64,000 nucleotides of DNA from Patagioenas fasciata. Lineage: Eukaryota; Chordata; Aves; Columbiformes; Columbidae. Under the pieces are notes generated by a model that saw only the letters and a program-made list of their open reading frames with translations, ran no database searches and was not told the origin of the DNA. The stretch covers positions 6,417,488-6,481,487 of the forward strand of contig NC_092559.1 of the NCBI RefSeq assembly GCF_037038585.1, in the 5' to 3' direction. The translations under genes and the position numbers were made by a program. This document shows, in pieces, positions 35,831 to 46,012 of the stretch. Position 1 is the first letter of the stretch; each line of letters opens with the position of its first letter.

Positions 35831-36700
35831 AGCCCTTAGTTCCCCTGCTCACCCATTGCCCATTTTGAAAAGTGCACACACTGTGTGAGAGCTGCCAGTG
35901 GTCAGGGAGTCCCCCCAGTGTCCATGAGCTTTCCAAGATGGTGGAGAGTGGCCTCCCTGTGACATCGTCCTGCTGTCTCAGCTCCTGGGATGCTGCCCCT
36001 GCTGTCCCATAGACTGGAAAGGGTTGTGTTAGTTCCAGTTACCCTGACTTGATCCCCATCCACTGCTGGTTGTTCTCCAGATTCCTGTCTCAAGCCACAG
36101 AGGCTTGGGAGGCAGAAATTTTTCAGAAGAAAGATTCTTCCTTTGAGAGTGCTGGTAGGAAATGTATTTTGCTGAGTAACTGGACATGATTATTTATTTT
36201 CCCTATGTATTTACCAACACATAAATATATTTCTTTTCCTTAGGATCACTTAGAAAGACAGATAACACAGATCTGTTGAGGTCACTGTGAACATGGCCAT
36301 CTAAACAGAGAACAGTTCAATTCACCTTTTTATCCTTATTTCCTCCATCAGACAAGAGTGGCCAACAGCTTCCAGCACAACTCACTGTGTGCCAGGGGTA
36401 AAAAGTGGCACTGACAGTCCATGGCAGTGGATTGTTTGGTGCCTTCGACTCTGTGCCAGACACAAGGATTGTCTTTCTTAATGCTGGAGGCTTTGGTAGG
36501 AGAGAAATCTAGAGAACCCATTTAAAAAGTGTAGGGGAAAAGAAACCAAAATAAAGATGTAGAATGAAGTAAATGTCTTTTTGCAACTTTAAGCATCAAA
36601 CGTTGTTGGTGTTTTAATTCTCCTTTTTATGTTTTGAATACTTTAAATATCAGTGTTTTCCCATGACATCAAAATGAGACTTATCAGGATGTGCATTAAG
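35830..36700. other. Intergenic, no gene seen
   Basis: The sequence is AT-rich toward 36,150-36,700. No transposon or coding signal is recognised. Confidence 0.5.
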
Positions 36701-38480
36701 AACAAGAGGAGAAGTTCTCATCTTTGACACCATTTCCCTTCTCAGCACTCTCTGTTATCTGTGCATCTGATCTCCCTCATCCTCCAGGTATTTCCTCCTG
36801 CCCTAACTAAACTCACCATGTCTGAAGTCCCATTTCCAGCAGCTGATCTGCACACAAGCACTTGCGATTGCTCTCTGGGTTTTCCTTCCTCTTACGGTTT
36901 GATCACTCGGACACTTGTCAACAATCCAGTTGCTGCTTTCAGCTTCAAGGAGTTAAATGCTTCCTTGTCTTTCAGTAGTCTGTCTAATTCTGCCTTTAGC
37001 CAATTCTTTTATTGTGTTTATTTTAGAGTTTCCTTTCTCTCTACAACATTACTTGCGTGGTTCTGCCTTGGAGAAGGTGAACCTCAGTGGTGGCAGTTTG
37101 TCCTTGACGTACAGTTGAGGAGTGTGTTTTCTTTTAATCATGACTCTCATCAGTGTTATTTTGTTTGTTCAAAGGTAAAGCAAACTCCCTCTTTGCTGTG
37201 TGCAGCCAGGTCTCCAAGGAGAGCAGGTGGGAGCTGGTGCAAAGGAGCTGGCACATCCAGCTGCAGACTGCAGGGGAGAAGTCTGGTGTAAGGAAAAGGG
37301 ATGCAAGGCCCAGGGGGCCATGAGAGAAACGATGGGGTTGGGGAGGTGAGGAGCAAGGTTGTGCACACGGTGTGAGAGCTCAAGGGACAGCTTCTCCAGC
37401 CAGTCCAGACCTCCTTAGGAGAGACCCTGGACCAACATCAGATAATGCTGCAATCAGCTCCTCTCCACACTGAAAAGTAATAAAATACACCCTTTACATT
37501 ACAAAGACATTTTTATTAAAATATTTTTTGAAATCTTTCTCCATAATTACACCAAGAAAACTCTCAAATTCACTGTACAATACTAGAAGGTGATTACAAG
37601 AAGAGACATGGTTTGTTAGAGTTCTCTACTGTGTAATGCTCCCCATGGTGCATTTGGTGCTCAGTCCTTGAACATTACTCAGGTGCTGAGAGGAGATTGC
37701 ACAAACCTTTCCAGAAGTCAAAGCCAGAAGAAAAAAGTACTAAGTACCTTGAAGTATTAATGAGTTCCACTGAGGGCAAGTACCAGCAGAGCCTCCCCAG
37801 GGACTCGTTAGAGCAGAGAATTGGAGGCCATGGTGGCAGATAAACAAAGGGAAATGTGCAGGCAGCTGAGGTGCTGAGAAAACCCTGGTTTTGTTGGGTG
37901 AAGCAGAGAGGCCAAGGCCTGACCCCCAGCCCCTGAGAAGGCAGATCCTGTCCCTCACACATTGCTCAGGGCTCTTCCTGGGGCAGGGGGCTGTGGGCTG
38001 TGTGATGCTGAGTGAAAGACAATGGTGAAGGACAGTTCCCAGCCTTCCTGGGGGTGTGCAAGGAGGCCATGAGGTGCCCCAGTGCCTGAGGACAACATGT
38101 CTCCTCACAGGCCTTGGTGGCAGAGGCCATTGCCATAACCAAGGGGGTCCTCTTGGTGACATCCAGCCTTGCCAGTGCCCTTTGCCATCTCCACCACAGG
38201 TTGTCCTACACTGTCCCACAGCTGCTTCTGTTTCCCTGCAGGCTGTAGACACCCATCTGGCTTCCTCCCCTTGCTCTCACCCTGGTATTTCCATACATTG
38301 ACTGATGTGTCTCCACTCTTGTGCTCTGTTCCTTGAAACACAAAGAGATGGACTGATCTCATGCTCCTTCTGGATGATTTCGCGTACCACGGCACTAGCC
38401 TTTGAGTGACAGTTCTTCCTCCTCATGTCCAGTCTCCATGTTCCAAGCTGCTGTGCTGTGTGGCAGTGTTTCTCTCCTCT
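36700..38480. repeat. Olfactory-cluster duplicon, block A copy 3 (old)
   Basis: This block aligns loosely with 1,000-2,640 and 21,030-22,740 ('GAGCAGGTGG.AGCTGGTGCA', then the block that leads into segment S). It is more diverged than copies 1 and 2 are from each other, so it is an older duplication. No gene is seen. Confidence 0.6.
37868..38480. repeat. Segment S, copy 6 of 7
   Basis: This is the most diverged S copy and keeps the 'GAGGACAACATGTCTCCTCAC' landmark. It ends where the plus-strand CR1 begins. Confidence 0.65.
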
Positions 38481-38489
38481 GCTCTAGAA

Positions 38490-39382
38490 AGAAGGACCCT
38501 GAAAAGTACTGACCTGTCAGCCTCTTATCTGTGCCTGGGAAGATCCTCCTAGAAACTGTGCTAAGGCACAAGGAGGACAGGGAGGTGATTTGAGACCGCC
38601 AGCACGGCTCCACCAAGGGCAAATCCTGCCTGACTAAACTAGTGATCTTCTACAATGGAGTAACTACATTAGTGGACAAAGAAAGGGCTATGGATGTCAT
38701 CTGTCTGGACTTCTGCAAGGCCTTTGACATGGTCCCTCACAACATCCTTCTCTCTACATTGGAGAGATATGGATTTGATGGCTGGACTGTTCGGTTGGTG
38801 AGGAACTGGCTCAGTGATCTCACCCAGGGAGTGGTGTTCAATGGCACAATGTCTGGATGGACACTGGTGACAAGTGGTGTCCCTCAGGGCTCCATACTGG
38901 GATCAGTACTGTTTAATATCTTCATCAATGACATAGTGGGATCAAGTGCACCCTCAGCAAATTCGTGGATGACACCAAGCTGAGTGGTGCTGCTGATAAA
39001 CCTGAGGGACAGCAGCCATTCAGACGAACCTGGATAAGCTGAAGAAGTGGTTCATGTGAGTCTCCTGAGGTTGAACAAGGCCAAACACAAGGTCCTGCAC
39101 CTGGGTTGGGGCAACCCCTGGTATCAGTACAGGCTGAGGATGAAGGGATTGAGAGCAGCCCTGATGAGAAGGACTTGGGGATACTGGTGGGTGAAAGACT
39201 GGACAGGATTCAGCAATGTGCGCTTGCAATCCAGAAGGCCAACCATATCTTGGGCTGCATCCAAAGGAGCATGACCAGCAGGTCAAGGGATGAGATTCTG
39301 CTCCTCTGCTTCACTCTGGTGAGACCCCACTTGGAGTCCTGCGTCCAGCTCTGGGGTCCTCAGTACAGGACAGACATGGAGA
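38490..39382 (+). repeat. CR1 LINE ORF2 fragment, RT domain
   Basis: The plus strand encodes a readable RT stretch. After a CLTKL segment near 38,620 comes [18 protein letters not shown] (38,698-38,751, motif A), then [20 protein letters not shown] (38,871-38,930). A frameshift follows and the ORF2 C-terminal part reads LVRPHLESCVQLWGPQYR near 39,317-39,370. The motif C aspartates are lost with the frameshift. It stops abruptly at 39,382, where an inverted CR1 begins. Confidence 0.85.
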
Positions 39383-40310
39383 GACCAACACCCTCCAACC
39401 TCCTTTATGTAGTTGTAGAGTGAGAAGGTCTCCCCTCAGCCTTCTTTTCTTCAGACTAAACAGCACCAGTTCCCTCAGACACTCCTCATCAGACTTTTGC
39501 TCCAGCCTCTTCACCAGCTCCATTGCCCTTCCCTGAACTTGCTCCAGCACCTCAAGGTCTTTCCTATAGTGAGGGACCCGAAACCAACCACAGTATTTGA
39601 GGTGGGACCTCACAAGCGCCAAATACAATTAGACAATCACTAACCTGGTCCTGCTGGCTGTGCTACTCTTAATGCAAGCCGGGATGCTGATGGCATATTG
39701 GCCACCGGGGCACATGCTGCCTCACCTTCAGCTGGCTCAATCAATGCTCCAGGTCCCTCTTTTCCAAGCAGATTTCCAGCCCCTCTTCCCCAAGACTGTA
39801 GTGCTGCCTGTGGTTGTTGTGACTCAAGTGCAGGACCTGGCACTTGGCCTTGTTAAACCTCAAATATTTTCCCTCAGGTCATCACTTCGCCCAGTCCAGA
39901 TCTCTCTGTAGAGCCTTCCTACTCTCCATCGGGAGAACATTCCCACCCAATTTGGTGTCATCTGCAAATTTACTGAGGGTGCATTAGATGCCCTCATCCA
40001 GATCACTGATAAAGAGATCAAACAGAACTGGCCCCAATACTGAGCCCTGGGTACACCACTCCATTCACCACAACTCTTTGGCCCGGCCCTCCAGCCAGTT
40101 CTTTACCCATCACAGATACACCATCCAGGCCAGGAGCTGCAGCTTCTCCAGGAGATGCTGTGGGATACGGTGTCAAAGGCTTTACTGCAGTCTAAGGACA
40201 CAACACCCACAGCCTGTGTGGCGGATTCACTCCCCATGACAGACTTTCCCTCATCTGCTCAGCCGGTCACCTTGTCATAGAAGGAGATCAGGCTGGTCAA
40301 GCAGGACCTG
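39383..40310 (-). repeat. CR1 LINE fragment, inverted against its neighbour
   Basis: The minus strand encodes YLALVRSHLKYCGWFRVPHY and then [17 protein letters not shown] (39,430-39,628), the CR1 C-terminus, with RT upstream to 40,310. The 3' UTR and tail are missing: the element is cut at 39,383, exactly where the plus-strand CR1 ends. The right part matches 12,700-13,180. Confidence 0.85.
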
Positions 40311-40790
40311 CTGCTGTATGTACTCTGGGGCATTTTATATCTCTCTTGAAACAGCTCTCCAAGGAAAATATTCATGGAATCCTACAATAACACAGGTTGG
40401 AAGAGACCCCTGAACACCATCTCTGTCCCACTGACCTTTATGGCACCCCAAGGAACAGCTGACAGCATTTGTGCTCACTTGGGCTCATCTCACGACATGC
40501 ACACAATGGACATCCACATGATGTGTATGGTTACAACTCATCTGCACAATGAAGCATGGACTTTTGACCTTGTATTTCATAGAATCATAGAATCTCTTGG
40601 GTTGGAAGGGGCGCACGAGGATCATCGACTCCAACTCCTGTCCCTGCACAGGACACCCCACAGGTCACACCGTGTGTCTGAGGACCTTGTCCAGTCTCTG
40701 CTTGATCACTGTCAGGTTGGGGCCGTGACTCCTCCCTGGGAGACTGTTCAGTGTCCAGCACCTCTGCAAACATGGAAACATGGACTTCTG
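40310..40790. repeat. Duplicate of 13,470-13,900 with CR1 3' fragment
   Basis: The stretch 40,315-40,575 matches 13,470-13,720. A minus-strand CR1 3' end lies at 40,576-40,780 (tail 'ATAGAATCATAGAATC'). No gene is seen. Confidence 0.65.
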
Positions 40791-41650
40791 ACCTATTCAT
40801 TCAGTGTAATTCCATGGAGGGACAAAGAACTCTGAGCTGGGGTGAGAGGCCAGTGCTGGAAATGGTGGTTGTGAGGGTCCAGCCCATGACGATTGCCCTG
40901 GGTGTCCAGTGCACAGGGGCACAGCCCAGCCCCTGCTCTGCTGGTCCTGCAGGTCTCTGGCAGGAGGCCTGGCAGGAGGCCTGGCTCTGCTGTGTGCCAG
41001 CCTGCACACACACACTGTTCAGCTGTGCCCTGGGGTTTGCATCTGTGGCCACTTTTGTGGACATGTTCTTGAGAGAAGGTTTATAAGAAGACCTAAACCT
41101 TCAGGCCCTGCCCCGAGGAGATCACCTTTCTATCTGGAAAGGCTGTTGTGAGCCCATCTCTGTCACAGCAGTGCCCATTGCCTGTCCCTGCCTGCGCTCA
41201 CAGCACTGACACACAGCAGGACGGGGACCAAGCTGCCAGAGCGCTCAGGCCTTGCACCAACACAAGGGATGAGAAGGAGAGTGTGGGAGTGGAACCAGAA
41301 CAGCTCAGGAAGACCAAGCACTGGTGCTCTGTGGCAGTGCTGCCATGCTGAACTCTTTTCCCTTCTACCCATGCACACAGGAACTGTCCCTGCAGCTCCA
41401 AAATAGCTTTGCAGGAGGGATACAGTGAAAAACAAGTCACTATAAGAACCTTTATTTTGTTTAAACAGAAGGAGAGCACGGCTCCTCATTTATACAGCCA
41501 GTGGTTATAAAAGAAAAGCAGACAGAGAATTGTAAAGGGGATGAAAACATTATAACAATAAAAAACCAACACACCAAAACAGAAAATCCAGATGACAGGC
41601 TAAGCCTGTAATAAGTTACTTTAAAACTCCTATGCAGAAGCAGAGGGGCA
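40790..41650. repeat. Receptor 3' flank, block C copy 4
   Basis: The block is collinear with 16,090-16,980 and 26,160-27,040. A short duplication ('GGAGGCCTGGCA' twice at 40,962-40,985) is private to this copy. It holds the 3' UTR of receptor 4. Confidence 0.75.
41451..41456 (-). terminator. Polyadenylation signal of receptor 4
   Basis: There is an AATAAA on the minus strand, 197 nt past the stop, in the same context as receptors 2 and 3. Confidence 0.65.
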
Positions 41651-41652
41651 GT

Positions 41653-42585
41653 TTATTGCTCCAGAAAACACTTATATATGAGTTTGCACAGGGCATCCTT
41701 GAGCTCCTGGTTCCTCATGCTGTAGATGAGGGGGTTGACTGCTGGAGGTAACACTGAGTACAGAACAGACACCACCAGATCCAGGGATGAGGAGGAGACA
41801 GAGTGGGGCTTCAGGTGAGCAAATATGCCAGTGCTGACAAACAAGGAGACCACGACCAGGTGAGGGAGGCAGGTGGAAAAGGCTTTGTGCCGTCCCTGCT
41901 CAGAGGGGATCCTCAGCACGGCCCTCAAGATCTGCACGTAGGACACCATGATGAAAATGAAGCACATAAAAGCTAAACAGCAACTGACCACAAGAATCCC
42001 AAGTTCCCTGAGATAGGTGTCTGAGCAGGAGAGCTTGAGGATCTGGGGGATTTCACAGAAGAACTGGCCCAGGGCATGGCCCTTGCACAGGGGCAGTGAA
42101 AATGTATTGGCCGTGTGCACCAGAGCATAGAGAAACCCAGTGGCCCAGGCAGCTGCTGCCGTGTGGACACAAGCTCTGCTGCCCAGGAGGGTCCCGTAGT
42201 GCAGGGGTTTGCAGATGGCAACGTAGCGGTCGTAGGACATGATGGTGAGAAGAGAATACTCTGCTGTAGCACAGAAAAAGAAAAAAAAGATCTGGGCAGC
42301 ACATCCTGTGTAGGAGATGGCCCTGGTGTCCCACAGAGAGTTGGCCATGGACTTGGGGCCAATGGTGGAGATGAAGCCCAGGTCAAGGAGGGCGAGGTTG
42401 AGCAGGAAGAAGTACATGGGGGTGTGGAGGTGCTGGTCCCAGGCTATGGTGGTGATGATGAGGCCGTTGCCCAGGAGGGCAGCCAGGTAGATGCCCAGGA
42501 AGAGCCAGAAGTGCAAGACCTGCAGCTCCTGTGTGTCTGTGAATGCCAGGAGCAGGAACTGTGTGATGGAGCTGCTGTTGGACAT
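41653..42585 (-). CDS. Olfactory receptor 4, OR14-like, intact (310 aa)
   Basis: This is a complete odorant GPCR with the family marks (N3 sequon, LLGNG, PMYFFL, MSYDRYVAIC, KAFSTCLPHL, NPLIYSMRN). It is the most different of the four toward the C-terminus (CKLIYKCFLEQ) and in the TM6-TM7 loop (AHLKPHSVSSSSLDL, where the others have AYLKPPSISSPSLDL). TM3 reads QIFFFFFCATAEYSLL and TM5 VVSCCLAFMCFIFIMV, near to receptor 3. The open frame runs 22 codons upstream to 42,651, across a splice acceptor at 42,609, so the MSNSSS ATG at 42,585 is the start. It is the last receptor before the retroviral boundary at 44,790. Confidence 0.94.
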   Translation of the reverse strand: MSNSSSITQFLLLAFTDTQELQVLHFWLFLGIYLAALLGNGLIITTIAWDQHLHTPMYFFLLNLALLDLGFISTIGPKSMANSLWDTRAISYTGCAAQIFFFFFCATAEYSLLTIMSYDRYVAICKPLHYGTLLGSRACVHTAAAAWATGFLYALVHTANTFSLPLCKGHALGQFFCEIPQILKLSCSDTYLRELGILVVSCCLAFMCFIFIMVSYVQILRAVLRIPSEQGRHKAFSTCLPHLVVVSLFVSTGIFAHLKPHSVSSSSLDLVVSVLYSVLPPAVNPLIYSMRNQELKDALCKLIYKCFLEQ

Positions 42586-42604
42586 CTGCAGCCTCTGGGC
42601 ATAG

Positions 42605-42630
42605 GACACTGACAAGTTAGGGGAGATTTC
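42605..42630 (-). other. 3' splice acceptor of receptor 4 coding exon
   Basis: The minus strand reads ATCTCCCCTAACTTGTCAG with the intron end at 42,609, 24 nt before the ATG. It contains a CTAAC branch-like motif very close to the acceptor. Confidence 0.6.
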
Positions 42631-43640
42631 TCTGAGCAAAGTCAAAGCCATTTCTCACACACCCTCCCCTGCTCCACACCCCCTTGTCCTTTTCCAGACC
42701 TTCCTCCAGCTCCGTGGCTGAGCCCTGGCTGGTGCTGGCTGGAGGTGCCGTGAGAAGCAGGGCCTGTGCCCGCTGGCTGCCGAGGAGTCAGCCCTGCTCT
42801 GCAGCAGGGGGCATGGGTACAGGGGGGCAGGGGACAGTCCTGGGGTTCAGCTTTGTCAGATGGAACCAAAACAGGTCTCATCCTTTCCTAAAAAGCATTT
42901 TCTCAGTTGCAGCCTCTCTGCACTTCTTCAAGGGGCTTTCAGATAACACACAGAGGCTATAGGACAGGTTTCCATCCTGGAGGGAAGCTCGCAGCTTGGA
43001 AGAAAACCTCAGCGAGACAGACAAGGGTCCTGGGGGACACTCAGCTCACTCCCCAGCCCCACAGACTGCATTGCCCACACCCCACAGGTCACAGCAAAGC
43101 TGGGACACGTGTTCCCATGGACACACCTGCAGGAAAGGACCCACAAGATCAGGCTGTGACTCTGCAGCTGAAACTGCCATCCCCAGAGAGCCTGAGAGCA
43201 AGAACAAGATCCCAACAGCAGTGACCCAGAGCAGGGGAGCAAGAAGGACAATACTGTGAGGCTGGGTGTGAGAGAGGCCAGGGCAGAGGCAGCTGGGCAC
43301 TCAGACAGCGTCACCCTTCCCCAGCTGTGCAGCCACCTCCCAGACACCAACATTGCCGGGCAGCTGCTCTCAGCCCCTGTGCTCTGCAGAGGAACTGGAG
43401 CTCTGGCTGGGGTGGTGAAGGGATGTCATGAGTCTTCTGGCAGATGTACTGATCACTCAGAGTTGCAGTTCAGGAGTCTCAGTGACTTGTTTAAGCATGA
43501 GAGCTCATTTTCCTTTTATCCTTTTTTGCACCCCCCACCCCTTGAGAGAGGAAACTCAAAAGACAGGCTCTGGAAATCTGTGTCGTAATCCTTGTGTGGA
43601 CCTTCTCTTAAGACATCCTGCTCTGCAGGACAGCCCTTGG
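42630..43640. other. Upstream flank of receptor 4, single-copy here
   Basis: No gene is seen and there is no second copy in the window. It should hold the promoter region of receptor 4. From 43,640 the sequence joins block B. Confidence 0.5.
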
Positions 43641-44230
43641 CACTCCTGGGTGCTCACCTGGCTTCACAGCTGTTCAATATTGCCTGAAAAGATCCCCTCC
43701 TTACAGATCCCACAAGCTGTGCCTGTGCCAGTTTTAGGAGATGCCTCCAGGAGCTACAGCTGCATTGCCCTGCATGCAGAGACTTACCATGGCAAGGGCT
43801 GCAAAGGTTTCTCCTCCAGTGAGCTCTCAGTCATCCTCCCAATCCTGACCACCTTTAATCTCTCTCTGCCTTGCTCATCTCCCTGAGATCCCCAGGCAGA
43901 GCCCTCAGCCCTGCTGCGCTGTGCAGAGGAGCTGCTCCTGGGCAGAGCTGTCTCTCTGCAGCGCTGCCGCTTGCCAGGAGCTCCCTCTGTCCCAGGAGCC
44001 CAGCCCAGCTCAGCAGCACAGGAGCAGCCCAGGGCGCTTTAATGACCCCTCTGGTGGCTTTGGTGCTGAGTCCATGGACTTCACACCCTAGAAGAATTTG
44101 AAGAAGACAAAATCAGATCTAAACTTCAAATGATGTTGTAAGGTTAATGAATCCATTGAGGGACACAACTGAGAAACCATACCCAGGATCAGTTTGGACA
44201 GAAAACTTGAAACAGGGTAAGCAAGTAAAA
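43640..44230. repeat. Block B copy 3 (partial)
   Basis: The stretch 43,640-44,060 is close to 7,700-8,140 and 29,180-29,600 ('GACTTACCATGGCAAGGGC' onward). No gene is seen. Confidence 0.75.
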
Positions 44231-44789
44231 GGTGGCTCTGATGCTGAGTAAACCTGGATGTGTTTCATTAACCAAAGGGCCAAGCCCTGACCCCCAGCCC
44301 TGGGAAGGCAGATCCTCTCCCTCCCACGTTGCCAGGGGTCCTTCCTGGACAGTGTGATGTGGGGCTGTGCAAGGCCAAGGGCAGGACTATGGTCCCACAC
44401 CTCCCAGGTTCCTGGCTGGGGACAAGGAGGCCATGAGGCCCCTGTGCTGGAAGGACAAGGTGTCTCCTCACAGGCATCAGAGGTGCAGACAACAGCCATA
44501 GCCAAGGGGAGAAGGAGCTCATGTCTGCTGGGGGCTTTCAGCCTCTTTACATCCCTTGATCATCTCCACCACAGCCTGTCCTGTGCTGTGGCATCCCCTG
44601 CACCTCTTTCCCTGCAGGCTGCAGACATCCCCCCTGCTGCCCCACCTTGCTCTTGTCTGAGCATCTTCCTTCCTTTGCTGAGATCTCTGCATCCTCCCCA
44701 GCTGTTCCTTGAAGCACAAAGCCTTGGGCTGATGCAGACTCCCGCTGTTGACCTGCTCCACCACAGCACTGCCCTTCCAGTCACATTCC
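44230..44789. repeat. Segment S, copy 7 of 7, cut by the ERV-1 LTR
   Basis: This copy is nearly identical to copies 2 and 5 up to CAGTCACATTCC at 44,789, where those copies go on with TTCCTGCTCATG or the like. Here the retroviral LTR begins. No receptor-cluster sequence is seen to the right of this point. Confidence 0.8.
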
Positions 44790-45450
44790 TGTCCTGGTTT
44801 TGTTAAAAACAAGTTTCTTTTTTAGTGAATTTGCCTGTCAGCTAAAGCCTTCATGTTAGCTGCATTTTCCTGGAAAACCCAACACATGTTTTGGTTAAAC
44901 CTAGCAATGGAATGCAAACTTATTGATAAGCACGGATGAACATCTCGCGAGAGGGGCAACGAGAAACTGGTGATCAAGAGACTGACCAACAGTGTATAAC
45001 ATTCCATTCACGTGAATACTTCATATAAAAGTGGGAGATCACGAGGATCTCGTCCCTTTTGTCTTTTTTTCCCTTTTTTCCACATGGCTGACATTAGGAG
45101 AGGACCTTGCTGGTCGTCCCTGCGAACTGAGGCCTAGTGACAGACTGAATCCAGCTCCGGTTGGCTACAGAGTCTAATCCAGGACTTTGGGTGCTGGCTC
45201 TGCAGTTGCTGAGACTTACAAGATTGGTTTTGTATATTTTGTATTATTTTCTCTATTCTTATTAGCAGCGTTAGTAAAACATCTTTAACTTTTCCAACTC
45301 TCTTCTCTCTGTTCTTCTTTCCCTCCCAATCGCCTGTCCTGAGTGGGAAGGGGGGAGAGGGAGGGGCAAAAGGGGGAAGCGGGGGGGAGAGGAGGTTAAC
45401 AATACATCTGCCAGGGTTTGATTGTCACCCCGCAATCCTAACCCTCGACA
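44790..45450 (+). repeat. ERV-1 5' LTR
   Basis: The LTR starts TGTCCTGGTTTTG, the form of many avian endogenous retrovirus LTRs, and ends about CGACA, six bases before the primer site. A TATAAAA box lies at 45,024-45,030 and an AGTAAA that could serve as polyadenylation signal at 45,273. The left edge is fixed by comparison with S copies 2 and 5. No 3' LTR is found in the window, so the provirus is incomplete. Confidence 0.75.
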
Positions 45451-45456
45451 AATAAT

Positions 45457-45474
45457 TGACGCCCAACGTGGGGC
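45457..45474 (+). promoter_or_regulatory. ERV-1 primer binding site, tRNA-Lys type
   Basis: TGACGCCCAACGTGGGGC differs at one base from the complement of the tRNA-Lys(1,2) 3' end. It marks the start of minus-strand DNA synthesis and confirms the LTR boundary just before it. Confidence 0.8.
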
Positions 45475-45640
45475 AAGAGAAAGGGGTAAATTTGGAGATT
45501 TTTGGCTTTTCTACTGCTCTGACGTACCTTTCAATTTTCTTGGCACGGTGCCAACTCATAGAGTTGTGATACTCGCGCATCTGTTTGCTACGGATATCAT
45601 TTAATGGTATTAAGGCAAAGTGAATTACATTGACTTAAAG

Positions 45641-46012
45641 ATGTTATGGCAAAAGTTGTATCAGTTATTTTCTACATTGTGCTCGCTGATCCCATATCTG
45701 TGTTGCTGTTTCTTTCTGAATCGAAGTATTCATTATATAACAACAAGAAACTGGACAGCGGTCATGATGATTCTGTGTAGTACGGCACTGGTTTATTTCA
45801 TTATACTGCAGCCGCTAATGAATTTCTACTCGCTTCTGCTTTACCTTGAAAAACCTCCAGGAGAGATTAAAGAGCAGAATGGCTCTATATTTGCTAATTG
45901 GTCAAGCAAATCTTTAGAAAGGCTGACTAACAATACTTTTGTGATTTCACTGGGACAGTTTGCAAATGTGTTAGAGAGCTTTGAATATCCTTGGAGCTTT
46001 GTAGAACTGTGA
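45641..46012 (+). CDS. ERV-1 pre-gag ORF, small membrane-protein-like (123 aa)
   Basis: I do not recognise this protein. It lies between the primer site and gag. The frame opens at a GTG (45,620), and the first ATG is at 45,641. Residues 9-26 (cysteine-rich, PYLCCCFFL) and 40-68 (MMILCSTALVYFIILQP) are strongly hydrophobic and look like membrane segments. The C-terminal part carries three N-glycosylation sequons (N80, N86, N97). Its TGA stop shares the A with the gag ATG (TGATG at 46,010-46,014), an arrangement that permits re-initiation. The frame is intact although pol is broken. It could be an accessory gene of this retrovirus group, a signal- or leader-type product, or a chance frame. The length, the two hydrophobic blocks and the stop-start overlap argue mildly for a real gene. 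Confidence 0.45.
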   Translation: MLWQKLYQLFSTLCSLIPYLCCCFFLNRSIHYITTRNWTAVMMILCSTALVYFIILQPLMNFYSLLLYLEKPPGEIKEQNGSIFANWSSKSLERLTNNTFVISLGQFANVLESFEYPWSFVEL

